64,000 bases of DNA from Mycobacterium sp. DL592 (lineage in GTDB: Bacteria > Actinomycetota > Actinomycetes > Mycobacteriales > Mycobacteriaceae). Positions 40,357-47,702 of this stretch are shown here, in pieces. How positions within the stretch are numbered: the stretch's first letter is position 1; each line of letters starts with the position of its first letter. The notes beneath the pieces were generated by a model that worked only from the letters and a program-made list of their open reading frames with translations, was not told where the DNA came from and ran no database searches. Position numbers and translations under genes: made by a program. The stretch covers positions 2,037,131 through 2,101,130 of the forward strand of contig NZ_CP050192.1 in NCBI RefSeq assembly GCF_011694515.1. Direction: 5' to 3'.

Positions 40357-41547
40357 TTACCCGTTACCGTCACGCAGGCCGGACAAGCGCTCCAGAATGC
40401 GGGTGCGCAGCGAGGGCTTGGACGTGGGTACCGGCGGCACCGTGGGCTGGATAGCCTCCGGCGGCGGCGCCATCGCCTCGACCGGCGCGGCGGACGGCGG
40501 AGCCTCGACCGGCGCCGGCGCCGGGGCGTCGGACACCGACTCCTCGGTGAGCGCAGCTTCGGGCGCCGGGGCGGGCGCAACGTCCGGTGGTGGAGCGGGA
40601 ATCGGTGCCTGCTCGGGAGCGGGCGGCGCCAGCTGCGGCGGCGGCACCGGGGCCAGCGGCGCGGTGACCGGACGGACCGCGGGTGTCTCGGCCGAGGTGA
40701 CGAATGCGCGCGCGGCGTTCGCCGAGTCGCCGTCGGGCAGGACCGCGAGGCCGACCGCGACCGACGCCGACACCACGAACGTCAGCACGCCGCCGACGAC
40801 CATCGCCACCGGTGCACTGTGTGACAGGGGGCGGCGGCGTGGTGGCCGGGGCGGCGCGACGAACAGTGGGTCGTCGAACAGGCCGATGCTGTTGACCGAG
40901 GCCAGGGCGGCGCCGCGGGCCAACGCGAGTTCGGCTTCGGCGGGGGCGAACACCGGGATGCCCAGAACCTGTTCGAGCTCCCTGGCGATCTGGTCGAGTT
41001 CTTCCCCGGAGCCCAGCACCACCAGGCTGTCGGGCTGCCAGCCGTCGCGAGCCAGGACGTCGGCCAGCCAGCCGATCAGATCCGACTCGGATTCCAGGTC
41101 GTAGCTGACGACGCTGTCGGTCGCGTCCGTGACGGTGTCGACGACGAGTGCGACGACGGCGTCGGGCTCGACGACGCAGACGGCGGTGACCCGGGATTCG
41201 ATCACCTCGCCGATGCCGCGGGCGAAGGCTTCGGTGGCCTCCGGCAGCCGGATGGGCACGACATTGTGGAAGCCGGAGTCGGCCAGTGAATCCAGGAACA
41301 TTGATGCTTCGACCGCGGCGTCATCGCTCCAGGTCACCCCGATCGACTGCAGGTGCTGCCCGCCGGCGATGGCCTGGGTCCGCGAGAGCGCTTCGGCCAC
41401 GAACTCCGAGGTCGTGACGGGGCTGTATCCGCCGCGGCGAACCTCGAACGCGTCGTGGTTCTTGGTCGCACCATCGGCTCCGTCGCCTTCGACCAGGACC
41501 AGCCCGACGGTGGTCGGCGTCATCGACAGACCCAGGACGGTGTCCAA
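40357..41547 (-). CDS. DUF7159-like actin-fold/Pro-rich membrane protein
   Basis: A 396-residue protein with an N-terminal actin/Hsp70-like fold (MDTVLGLSMTPTTVGLVLVE, TAVCVVEPDAVVALVVDTVT, SLVVLGSGEELDQIARELEQ), a single transmembrane helix (about 250-272) and a long Pro/Ala tail (from about 290) of the form APVPPPQLAPPAPEQAP. ATP-binding loops are degraded compared with Hsp70. Proteins of this type (DUF7159, Rv0312-like) are typical of mycobacteria, with no known function. The basic region PPRPPRRRPLSHS just before the helix indicates that the actin-like part is cytoplasmic and the tail is external. Confidence 0.8.
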   Translation of the reverse strand: MDTVLGLSMTPTTVGLVLVEGDGADGATKNHDAFEVRRGGYSPVTTSEFVAEALSRTQAIAGGQHLQSIGVTWSDDAAVEASMFLDSLADSGFHNVVPIRLPEATEAFARGIGEVIESRVTAVCVVEPDAVVALVVDTVTDATDSVVSYDLESESDLIGWLADVLARDGWQPDSLVVLGSGEELDQIARELEQVLGIPVFAPAEAELALARGAALASVNSIGLFDDPLFVAPPRPPRRRPLSHSAPVAMVVGGVLTFVVSASVAVGLAVLPDGDSANAARAFVTSAETPAVRPVTAPLAPVPPPQLAPPAPEQAPIPAPPPDVAPAPAPEAALTEESVSDAPAPAPVEAPPSAAPVEAMAPPPEAIQPTVPPVPTSKPSLRTRILERLSGLRDGNG

Positions 41548-41734
41548 GAAGCACTCCTCTCGGGGCCGATTGCGATACTTCGCGCAGAGCGTCGCGAACG
41601 CCGAACTGTGACGATGGGCGTCTCGATGGGCGTTTGGACCTCCGTGGAGCCTACCCGCAGCGGCGTATACCGGCGAACGAGTGCGATTGGGCTACGGAAG
41701 GGGCTCGAACCGGTCACGGGAATGCGCAGTTAGA

Positions 41735-41750
41735 ATACCTATAGGGGTAT
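41735..41750 (+). promoter_or_regulatory. CsoR/CstR-like palindromic operator
   Basis: ATACCTATAGGGGTAT has ATACC and GGTAT arms with the central palindrome CCTATAGG. It resembles the ATACCCCTATAGGGGTAT type of site used by CsoR-family copper or persulfide repressors, with two bases missing in the left arm. It lies inside the upstream part of the AhpD-like frame (before the TTG at 41762), so transcription probably starts near it. No csoR/cstR gene is in the window. Confidence 0.45.
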
Positions 41751-41761
41751 ACGGTCGCCGT

Positions 41762-42028
41762 TTGGAACACGGCCATTACCACCAAGTCCTCGACGATCTT
41801 CGTACGCAGCATCTGATGGCCATGGTCATCGGCGTGGTGCATGGCTGCGACGGCTGCATCGCCTCGCATGCCAAGGCCGCAGTCCGCGCCGGGGCGAGCA
41901 AGGAGGAGGCCGCCGAAGCCATCGGCGTGGCGATACTGATGCACGGCGGCCCAGCCACGGTGTACGGAGCGCGGGCCTTCGAGGCGTTAAGCGAATTCGT
42001 CGACGCGGCATCGCCGACGTCGACCTGA
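41762..42028 (+). CDS. AhpD-like/carboxymuconolactone decarboxylase-family protein (short N-terminus)
   Basis: A CMD/AhpD-fold protein. The core reads LMAMVIGVVHGCDGCIASHA and AVRAGASKEEAAEAIGVAIL with the redox CxxC motif (CDGC) and His of AhpD peroxidases, then a helix GGPATVYGARAFEALSEF. The listed frame starts at a TTG (41762), giving 88 residues; a GTG at 41681 in the same frame gives 115 residues but crosses the operator. Either is shorter at the N-terminus than the typical CMD domain, so the protein may be a truncated or minimal member. It could have peroxidase or thiol-oxidation activity. It converges with fdxA (6 bp between stops). Confidence 0.65.
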   Translation: MEHGHYHQVLDDLRTQHLMAMVIGVVHGCDGCIASHAKAAVRAGASKEEAAEAIGVAILMHGGPATVYGARAFEALSEFVDAASPTST

Positions 42029-42034
42029 GCCGGA

Positions 42035-42394
42035 TCAGACCTGAGCGGCGGCGTGCTCGTTGTGCGGCAGCGCCGCAACCATCGGGGTGTCGACGCCGAT
42101 CGGGCCCACATCGCTCGCGCTTCCGGGGTTGCCGATCGGGGCCTGGCGCCCGGGCAGGACCTCGTTGAAGAACGCCGCGTTGTCGGCGAGGAACTTCTTC
42201 TCCTCTTCCGGCAGGTCGGACTCGAAGTAGATGGCATCGACCTCGCAGAGGATCTTGCAGGCGCCGCACTCGACGCATTCCTCGGGGTTGATGTACATGG
42301 TCCGGTCGCCCTCGTAGATGCAGTCGACGGGGCATTCCTGCATGCATGCCTTGTGCTTGACGTCCACGCACGCACTGGTGATCACGTAGGTCAT
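42035..42394 (-). CDS. fdxA: 7Fe ferredoxin FdxA
   Basis: A 119-residue ferredoxin with two clusters: Cys9, Cys17, Cys21 and Cys25 (TYVITSACVDVKHKACMQEC then PVDC) and Cys40, Cys43, Cys46 and Cys50 (EECVECGACKILC). The [3Fe-4S] cluster is expected from the atypical spacing at the first site. The tail DNAAFFNEVLPGRQAPIGNP and VGPIGVDTPMVAALP match FdxA of M. tuberculosis (Rv2007c). It transfers electrons under low oxygen. A strong DosR box lies 57-76 bp upstream, consistent with FdxA being in the hypoxia regulon there. It appears monocistronic. Confidence 0.93.
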   Translation of the reverse strand: MTYVITSACVDVKHKACMQECPVDCIYEGDRTMYINPEECVECGACKILCEVDAIYFESDLPEEEKKFLADNAAFFNEVLPGRQAPIGNPGSASDVGPIGVDTPMVAALPHNEHAAAQV

Positions 42395-42450
42395 GCCTGG
42401 CAGCGTATCTGTAACTCTGCGTAGCAGACACGGATAGAAGGCCCGGCACG

Positions 42451-42470
42451 CCGGGGACTAAAGTCCCCAA
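42451..42470 (-). promoter_or_regulatory. DosR box upstream of fdxA
   Basis: CCGGGGACTAAAGTCCCCAA on the plus strand fits the DosR consensus TTSGGGACTWWAGTCCCSAA at 18 of 20 positions, with a perfect GGGACTAAAGTCCC core. It is 57-76 bp from the fdxA start, the usual distance. A weak half-match (GGGGACGGAAGTT, about 42476-42488) follows and could be a secondary site. Confidence 0.85.
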
Positions 42471-42499
42471 TTCCCGGGGACGGAAGTTGTTCTGCCAGC

Positions 42500-43078
42500 T
42501 CAGCCGGGTCGGCGCTGCAGGGCGGTGGTGATGTCCACCCAGCCGGTGGCGTCCCGCCGATGGTCGGTGACATTGCGGCACTCCCCGTAGATCTGCATGG
42601 TGCCGCGGGTGGAGTTGTCGTCATTGCGGTAGTAGAGGACGGCGACGCCGTCCTTGCTCAGGGCGTGGCCGCCGGGATGGCGATTGGGTGCCACGGCCTC
42701 GGCCCAGCCCCTGGCGCGCATCGCCGAGGCGATGGAGCGGAAGAACGACGGCGTCGCCATCACCCCGGGGACATCAAAGTTCAGGTAGATCGCCCCCTGG
42801 TAGGGCGGGTCGGCTTCGCTCTGGCAGGACATCAGGATGTAGGTCCCCGATACGCCCTTCAGGCCGCCGGCGGCCACGATGTCCCTGGCCGGCTCGAGCA
42901 CCTGCACCTTCGACTGTTCGTCGGTCATCGGATGCGCGACGGGTTCGACGGCGGCGCCGCGTGTCTCCCGAAATGTGTGCAGCGCAAGGTAACTCGCGCC
43001 CAGCACCAGCGACAGTGTCAGCGCCGCCGCGATCAGCAGGATGACGGGGCGAGAGCGAAGGGAGCTCGCTGCTGGCAT
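42500..43078 (-). CDS. Membrane-anchored hypothetical protein (192 aa)
   Basis: A 192-residue protein with one N-terminal hydrophobic helix (VILLIAAALTLSLVLGASYL) after a basic cytoplasmic stub (MPAASSLRSRP). The external domain has a Cys pair (LMSCQSEADPPYQGAIYLNF and YGECRNVTDHR) and strands such as VAVLYYRNDDNSTRGTMQIY. It overlaps the upstream exported-protein gene as ATGA, so the two are translationally coupled. It resembles mycobacterial single-pass proteins of unknown role. The two-gene unit is transcribed toward fdxA, about 105 bp upstream of it. Confidence 0.78.
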   Translation of the reverse strand: MPAASSLRSRPVILLIAAALTLSLVLGASYLALHTFRETRGAAVEPVAHPMTDEQSKVQVLEPARDIVAAGGLKGVSGTYILMSCQSEADPPYQGAIYLNFDVPGVMATPSFFRSIASAMRARGWAEAVAPNRHPGGHALSKDGVAVLYYRNDDNSTRGTMQIYGECRNVTDHRRDATGWVDITTALQRRPG

Positions 43079-43593
43079 CAGGTCAAGGGCGTGCAGCTGT
43101 ACGGATGCTGGTCGAAGAAGTGCACCGCGGGCATGCCGTCGACGTAGGTGTACTCGACATCGGGACCCCACGTCGTCCCCGGCACCACCCACGGTGGGAC
43201 TCCCGCGGGGTAGGCGACGGTGATGTCGCCGTAGAACAGCACGTTGTCAGGGCAGCCCGGCTTGTCGGCCGGCACGGGATTCCAGGCGTGCACGACGATC
43301 GGATTCACCAGATGCGGTCCCTGTGCGCAGTTCGGCTGGCACAGCACGGCGTTGTCGGTACCTGTCCCCCGCGCGCCGTCGGCGCCCCACGACGTCCACC
43401 TCATGTTCTCCATGACATTGGTCGAATCACAGCCGTAGACCACCCGCTGGGGCTTCTCCTGAGTCGGCTGGCTGGGGTCATAGCAGCTGGGCAGCATGTA
43501 GTGGGTGCCCTCGGCGGTCGCGGGAGCCGACGCGGTGAACGCCATCACCGGCACCGCCGCCAGCACTGCCACTGCGCGGATCATTCGGACCAT
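43078..43593 (-). CDS. Secreted hypothetical protein with Cys-rich mature domain (171 aa)
   Basis: A 171-residue exported protein. MVRMIRAVAVLAAVPVMAFT with the following residues ending ATAEG gives a signal peptide. The mature part has six cysteines (PSCYD, VYGCDST, VLCQPNCAQGPH, PGCPDNV and YSCTPLT), suggesting disulfides. The C-terminal segment VPGTTWGPDVEYTYVDGMPA looks like a beta strand pair. The start is uncertain: ATG at 43593 follows GAGGAGGGCGGG; ATG at 43614 and 43584 are in frame. The stop overlaps the next gene as ATGA. A weak DosR-like box lies 43-62 bp upstream. Family unknown to me. Confidence 0.78.
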   Translation of the reverse strand: MVRMIRAVAVLAAVPVMAFTASAPATAEGTHYMLPSCYDPSQPTQEKPQRVVYGCDSTNVMENMRWTSWGADGARGTGTDNAVLCQPNCAQGPHLVNPIVVHAWNPVPADKPGCPDNVLFYGDITVAYPAGVPPWVVPGTTWGPDVEYTYVDGMPAVHFFDQHPYSCTPLT

Positions 43594-43635
43594 CCCGCCC
43601 TCCTCGGCCACCATGGCAACGCGCGCATGCTAACA

Positions 43636-43655
43636 CCGGGGACCTACGGCCCTAG
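43636..43655 (-). promoter_or_regulatory. Possible degenerate DosR-like box upstream of the secreted-protein operon
   Basis: CCGGGGACCTACGGCCCTAG has the DosR left half GGGGAC intact, but the right half GGCCC departs from GTCCC. Variants with GGCCC occur among M. tuberculosis DosR sites. It lies 43-62 bp before the start of the 43593 gene, whose operon leads to fdxA. Weak evidence on its own. Confidence 0.35.
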
Positions 43656-43803
43656 GGCTTGCGCCTTTCGGCCCGGGACCGGGGGCGCGTCACGGGCATA
43701 GCGTCAAGACGGACACAGTGTCACGGCGCACCTGGGGGATGCGCTGGAGACGTGTCCGGTTGGGTCGCCCGCGGTGGGGGGCCAAGGGCCTGCTGCGACC
43801 ACA

Positions 43804-44688
43804 TCAGCCCTTGGCCAGGGTGAACTGGCAGATGTCGGTGTAGCCGTCGCGGAACAGCTCGGCGCAGCCGGTCAGATACTTCATGTATCGGTCGTAGACC
43901 TCGCGGGACTGCAGGGCCACGGCCTCTTCCTCGTTGGCCTGCAGAGCGCCGGCCCAGATACCCAGCGTCTTGGCGTAGTGCAGGCGCAGCGGGTGAACCC
44001 TGTTGACCGCGAATCCAGCCCGGGTCGCGTGTTCCTCGACCACCGAGACGCTGGGCAGCCGGCCGCCCGGGAAGATCTCGTCCACGATGAACTTGAAGAA
44101 CTTCAGGTGGCGCATGGTGATGGGCAGGCCGCGTTCCTTGAATTCCTCTGAACTGGGCTGAACGATGGTGTGCAACAACATGATTCCGTCATCGGGCAGC
44201 AGGTTGTGGGCGCGGTTGAAGAAGGCGTCGTAGCGGTCGTAACCGAAGTGCTCGAACGCGCCGATCGACACGATGCGGTCCACGGGCTCGTGGAACTGCT
44301 CCCAGCCCTCGAGCAGGACCTGCTTGGACCGGCCCGAGTCGGAGTCGTCGAAGAGCTGCTGGACGTGCAGGGCCTGGTTCTTGCTCAGCGTCAGGCCCAC
44401 GACGTTGACGTCGTATTTCTCCAGCGCGCGCATCATCGTCGCGCCCCAGCCGCAGCCGACGTCGAGCAGCGTCATCCCGGGCTGCAGGCCCAACTTGCCC
44501 AATGCGAGGTCGATTTTGGCGATCTGAGCCTCTTCCAAGCTCATGTCCTCGCGCTCGAAATAGGCGCAGCTGTAGGTCTGGGTCCTGTCCAAGAACAGCC
44601 GATAGAAGTCATCAGACAGGTCGTAATGGTGCTGCACGTCGTCGAAGTGCGGCTCCATATGGGTGATGTTTGCGGGCGTTTTCGACAA
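43804..44688 (-). CDS. Cyclopropane/methoxy mycolic acid synthase family methyltransferase
   Basis: A 294-residue SAM-dependent methyltransferase of the CmaA/MmaA/PcaA group. DVQHHYDLSDDFYRLFLDRT and TYSCAYFEREDMSLEEAQIA open the fold, LLDVGCGWGATMMRALEKYD is the SAM site, VGLTLSKNQALHVQQLF is the second motif, and the C-terminus ends MKYLTGCAELFRDGYTDICQ. It resembles MmaA-type enzymes most closely, which act on long-chain meromycolate bound to AcpM. The TTG at 44688 (MSKTPANITH) is chosen because it gives the family length; the frame to 44886 adds improbable sequence. It is therefore likely to modify mycolic acids, though which modification cannot be told. Confidence 0.9.
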   Translation of the reverse strand: MSKTPANITHMEPHFDDVQHHYDLSDDFYRLFLDRTQTYSCAYFEREDMSLEEAQIAKIDLALGKLGLQPGMTLLDVGCGWGATMMRALEKYDVNVVGLTLSKNQALHVQQLFDDSDSGRSKQVLLEGWEQFHEPVDRIVSIGAFEHFGYDRYDAFFNRAHNLLPDDGIMLLHTIVQPSSEEFKERGLPITMRHLKFFKFIVDEIFPGGRLPSVSVVEEHATRAGFAVNRVHPLRLHYAKTLGIWAGALQANEEEAVALQSREVYDRYMKYLTGCAELFRDGYTDICQFTLAKG

Positions 44689-44824
44689 TGGTCTGTCCTG
44701 TTCTTGCGACTCGTACCGACCCACCCCCGCGAGACCGGCCGCACTCCCCTCGTGTCGTACCGCAGGAATGCTACGTGAAGACGTCGCCTCTCCCCACCCG
44801 AGCAAAGCGCTTGTCAGTGTCTTG

Positions 44825-45091
44825 TCAGCTTTGTTGGCGATCATCGATATTGTTGTCGCGGCCGTAAATTGGATTTCCGTCGTCATCGAGCCAATCGTTG
44901 ACCGCGGTGCCGGTGACGGTACCGTTCGAGCCCGGCAGGACCGCGGTCGGACGTTCCTCGTAGGCCTTCGCCATCTCCCTGGCTTTAGCCTTGGCCTCGT
45001 CGTTCGGTTCGGGTCTGCCGGCCGGGGCGTCGAGTTCGGAGGTCGCGTCGGGCGCCGGTCCGGATCCTTCCGGGGTGCTCACATTCCTCAT
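44825..45091 (-). CDS. Small acidic hypothetical protein (88 aa)
   Basis: An 88-residue hydrophilic protein, mostly disordered at the N-terminus (MRNVSTPEGSGPAPDATSEL), followed by a helix (EAKAKAREMAKAYEERPTAV) and a conserved-looking end VNDWLDDDGNPIYGRDNN. No signal or membrane segment is present. A GTG at 45082 is an alternative start. It lies upstream of the mycolic acid synthase on the same strand with about 136 bp between. Similar small proteins occur in mycobacteria with unknown function. Confidence 0.6.
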   Translation of the reverse strand: MRNVSTPEGSGPAPDATSELDAPAGRPEPNDEAKAKAREMAKAYEERPTAVLPGSNGTVTGTAVNDWLDDDGNPIYGRDNNIDDRQQS

Positions 45092-45234
45092 CCGTTCTGC
45101 CGTGCTGGGTGCGCCACGGGGTGACGCTGTAGTGGATTGCCCGAAAGTGTGACCGACAAAACAACGGCAAAACGCTCAGCAACGATCCGGGCCGCTTGCT
45201 GCCACGCGCGTGATTTTTCAGGCAGAGTTGAGAG

Positions 45235-46308
45235 ATGGACGCACAGCAGCCACTACGTCGCGGTCGCCGGATCCCGGCAATTCTGGCCGCGCTTGTTCTG
45301 GCGCCAGGGTTGCTCGCGGCCCCGGCCCACGCCACACCCTTCCCGCTGCCCCCGGTCGCGCCGCAGGCGCCGCTGGATCAGTCGGCCGTCATGGGCCAGG
45401 TCAGCCCCGGCCTGGTCGACATCAACACCACACTGGACTACCAGGGGGCGGTCGGCGCGGGTACCGGCATCGTGCTCGACCCCTACGGCGAAGTGCTCAC
45501 CAACAACCACGTCATCGAAGGCGCCACCGAGATCACCGCCACCAGCCTGGCCAACGGACGGACCTACCCCGTCGACGTGATCGGCTACGACCGGACCAAC
45601 GACATCGCCCTGGTGCGGCTGCGCGGTGCCGCCGATCTACCGGTCGCCGCCCTGGGTACCTCCTCCTCGGTGGCGGTCGGTGACCCCATCGCGGCGATCG
45701 GGAATGCCGGCGGCGCGGGCGGCGCACCGAGTTTTGCGCCGGGATCCGTCACCGAAATCGGCGCGTCGGTGCGTGCCTCCGATGAATCAGGCGGTGGCTC
45801 AAGGCAACTCAATGACCTGATCCGGGTTGCGGCCGATGTTCGCCCCGGTGACTCCGGCGGGCCGTTGGTCAACAGCGCCGGTCAGGTGGTCGGGGTCAAC
45901 GTCGCGGCGACGCTGACCTACCGGATGGGCGGAGTGCGCGGCGGCGAGGGCTTCGCGATTCCGATCGACCGGGCACTGGGTGTGGCCAACCAGATCCGCA
46001 GCGGCACACCGGCACCGGGGATCCACCTCGGCGACACCGCCTTCATCGGGGTTGGGATCGCCGACGCCAACGGCGGTCCGGGTGCGGTGGTCCGTCAGGT
46101 GCTTCCCGACACCCCGGCCCGGCGCGCCGGACTGATAAGCGGGGACGTGATCACGGCGGTGGACGGCGTCCCGATCAACTCGGCGTCGAACCTTTCCGAC
46201 GTCATGGACTCCCGTCACCCCGGCGACACCGTGACGCTGAGTTGGGTGGATCGCGCCGGCGCACCGCGCAGTGCGCCGATCGTGCTGGCAAGCGGGCCGG
46301 TCGGCTGA
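45235..46308 (+). CDS. pepA: Secreted trypsin-like serine protease with PDZ domain (PepA/Mtb32A type)
   Basis: A 357-residue protease. A signal peptide (RRIPAILAALVLAPGLLAAP, cleavage near AHA-TPF) is followed by an HtrA-type trypsin domain with the triad His92 (NNHVIEG), Asp123 (NDIALVRL) and Ser207 (PGDSGGPLV). A PDZ domain follows (IHLGDTAFIGVGIADANGG through ARRAGLISGDVITAVDGVPI, about 265-345). It follows the layout of M. tuberculosis PepA (Rv0125, Mtb32A) with LVDINTTLDYQGAVGAGTGI as a clear match. It should act in the envelope or outside. The start is the ATG at 45235. It is probably monocistronic. Confidence 0.9.
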   Translation: MDAQQPLRRGRRIPAILAALVLAPGLLAAPAHATPFPLPPVAPQAPLDQSAVMGQVSPGLVDINTTLDYQGAVGAGTGIVLDPYGEVLTNNHVIEGATEITATSLANGRTYPVDVIGYDRTNDIALVRLRGAADLPVAALGTSSSVAVGDPIAAIGNAGGAGGAPSFAPGSVTEIGASVRASDESGGGSRQLNDLIRVAADVRPGDSGGPLVNSAGQVVGVNVAATLTYRMGGVRGGEGFAIPIDRALGVANQIRSGTPAPGIHLGDTAFIGVGIADANGGPGAVVRQVLPDTPARRAGLISGDVITAVDGVPINSASNLSDVMDSRHPGDTVTLSWVDRAGAPRSAPIVLASGPVG

Positions 46309-46314
46309 GCAGGC

Positions 46315-47085
46315 TCAGGTGTGCAGCTCGGCGCGCATCTGCATGAATCTGATCAGGCCGGGACGTCCGGTCACCGGTTCGTAGGCGCTCACCAGGTCCT
46401 CGACGAAGGCGCTGCGCTGCCCGTCAGGCAGCCGGTCGGTCCAGGCCGTGGTTCCCACGGCGCACCACGCGGTGAACTGCTGGCGGGATCCGAAGTCCCA
46501 CTCCCGGTCCCGGACGGTCAGCGAGGTGACGTGCAGCCCGCATCCGTTGGCCAGGTCGGCGAACACCGCCGGGTCGAGGTGGCGAAACGGTGCGCTGAAA
46601 TCGGTGAAATACCTCGACCAGCGTGGGTGCCCGGCGATTTGCATCGCGGTGGATTCGATGCTCGGCCGCTCGCCCGCGCACACCATCTGGATGACGCCGC
46701 GACCGCCGGGGCGCAGCACGGCGGCGATGCCGCTCAGCGCCTTGTCGAGTTCGGGAACCCAGTGCAGGGCATTGAACGAAACGGCCATGTCGAAGCAGCG
46801 CGCGAACGGTAGCCGGCGGGCGTCGGCGCGGACGAATCGGGGCCAGGCGGCTCCACTCGGGTGGGCGCGGTGCGCGGTGGCGACCATCCGGGGCGAGGCG
46901 TCGATACCGACGACGAAGCCGGTCGGTGCGGCAGCGGCGATCTCGCGGGTGAGAAATCCGTCGCCGCAGCCGATATCGAGTACCCATTCGCTGCCGTCGA
47001 GCACGAGTTCGGCCAGCGTTTCGGTGGCCACCGAGCGTTGCAGTGCGCTGACCCGCTCGTAGTCCTCGCCGCTCCAGTCCGTCAC
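46315..47085 (-). CDS. Class I SAM-dependent methyltransferase
   Basis: A 256-residue methyltransferase of the type-11 family. The SAM-binding motif is WVLDIGCGDGFLTREIAAAA, followed by VVGIDASPRMVATAHR (second strand acidic residue), FVRADARRLPF and AVSFNALHWVPE, and VLRPGGRGVIQMV as motif III. The C-terminal part is helical. Substrate unknown. The likely start is the GTG at 47085 (VTDWSGEDYERV); GTG at 47091 and ATG at 47121 lie in the same frame. It diverges from the chorismate-mutase gene across about 56 bp. Confidence 0.85.
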   Translation of the reverse strand: MTDWSGEDYERVSALQRSVATETLAELVLDGSEWVLDIGCGDGFLTREIAAAAPTGFVVGIDASPRMVATAHRAHPSGAAWPRFVRADARRLPFARCFDMAVSFNALHWVPELDKALSGIAAVLRPGGRGVIQMVCAGERPSIESTAMQIAGHPRWSRYFTDFSAPFRHLDPAVFADLANGCGLHVTSLTVRDREWDFGSRQQFTAWCAVGTTAWTDRLPDGQRSAFVEDLVSAYEPVTGRPGLIRFMQMRAELHT

Positions 47086-47141
47086 CGACACAGTTAACGT
47101 CAAGGTCAGCACCGGGAGCAATGGCGTGCAATATGTATGCC

Positions 47142-47702
47142 ATGACTTTTCGACTGATCGCGGCGGCGATGGTGCTGGCCGCGCTGGCCGGTGCCGCTCC
47201 TGCTGCTGCCGACCCCGGCGAACCGCTGTACGACCTGGTCGACGCGGCGGCCCAGCGGCTGCAGACCGCGGATCCCGTGGCAGCCTCGAAATGGCTGAGC
47301 GGCGGGCCGATCACCGACCCGGCCAGGGTCGCTCAGGTTCTTGCCCAGGTGTCGTCGGAGGCTGAAACCGGTGGAGTTCCAAGGGATTACGTCACCACCG
47401 TGTTCACCGACCAGATCAACGCCACCGAAGGCATCCAGTACAGCCGCTTCGCCGGATGGAAGTTCGACTCTGCGACGGCCCCGGTGGTCGCGCCGGACCT
47501 TTCCGCGTCGCGGTCGGTGATCGACACCCTCAACCACCGCATGGTCGACCAGATCGGTGTCCAGTGGCCGGTCCTGCACTCACCGGAATGCGCCACCGAT
47601 CTGGCCGACGCCAAAGCCGTCGTCACCGCGCAGCGAGGTTTCGACGACCTCTACCGAGCCGCACTCGACGTGGCGAGCCGCTCGTACTGCCCCGCGGGCT
47701 AA
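47142..47702 (+). CDS. Secreted chorismate mutase (AroQ-gamma, Rv1885c-like)
   Basis: A 186-residue exported chorismate mutase. MTFRLIAAAMVLAALAGAAP with cleavage near AAA-DPGEP is a signal peptide. The mature all-helical fold matches the secreted M. tuberculosis enzyme Rv1885c: LYDLVDAAAQRLQTADPVAA with the KW following, DYVTTVFTDQINATEGIQYS, LSASRSVIDTLNHRMVDQI and the terminal SRSYCPAG. Cys pairs (PECATDL and SYCPAG) form the expected disulfide. The reaction converts chorismate to prephenate, here outside the cytoplasm, which remains puzzling in function. Start choice: ATG at 47142; ATG at 47121 and 47133 are in frame. Confidence 0.9.
   Translation: MTFRLIAAAMVLAALAGAAPAAADPGEPLYDLVDAAAQRLQTADPVAASKWLSGGPITDPARVAQVLAQVSSEAETGGVPRDYVTTVFTDQINATEGIQYSRFAGWKFDSATAPVVAPDLSASRSVIDTLNHRMVDQIGVQWPVLHSPECATDLADAKAVVTAQRGFDDLYRAALDVASRSYCPAG

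Noticed and set aside
42476..42490. Second DosR-like half-site next to the fdxA box
   Set aside because: GGGGACGGAAGTT matches only the left half; listed only as a comment under the strong box.
43712..43722. GACACAGTGTC palindrome near the mycolic acid synthase gene
   Set aside because: 11 bp with a 1-bp centre, not positioned at a clear promoter or terminator; likely chance.
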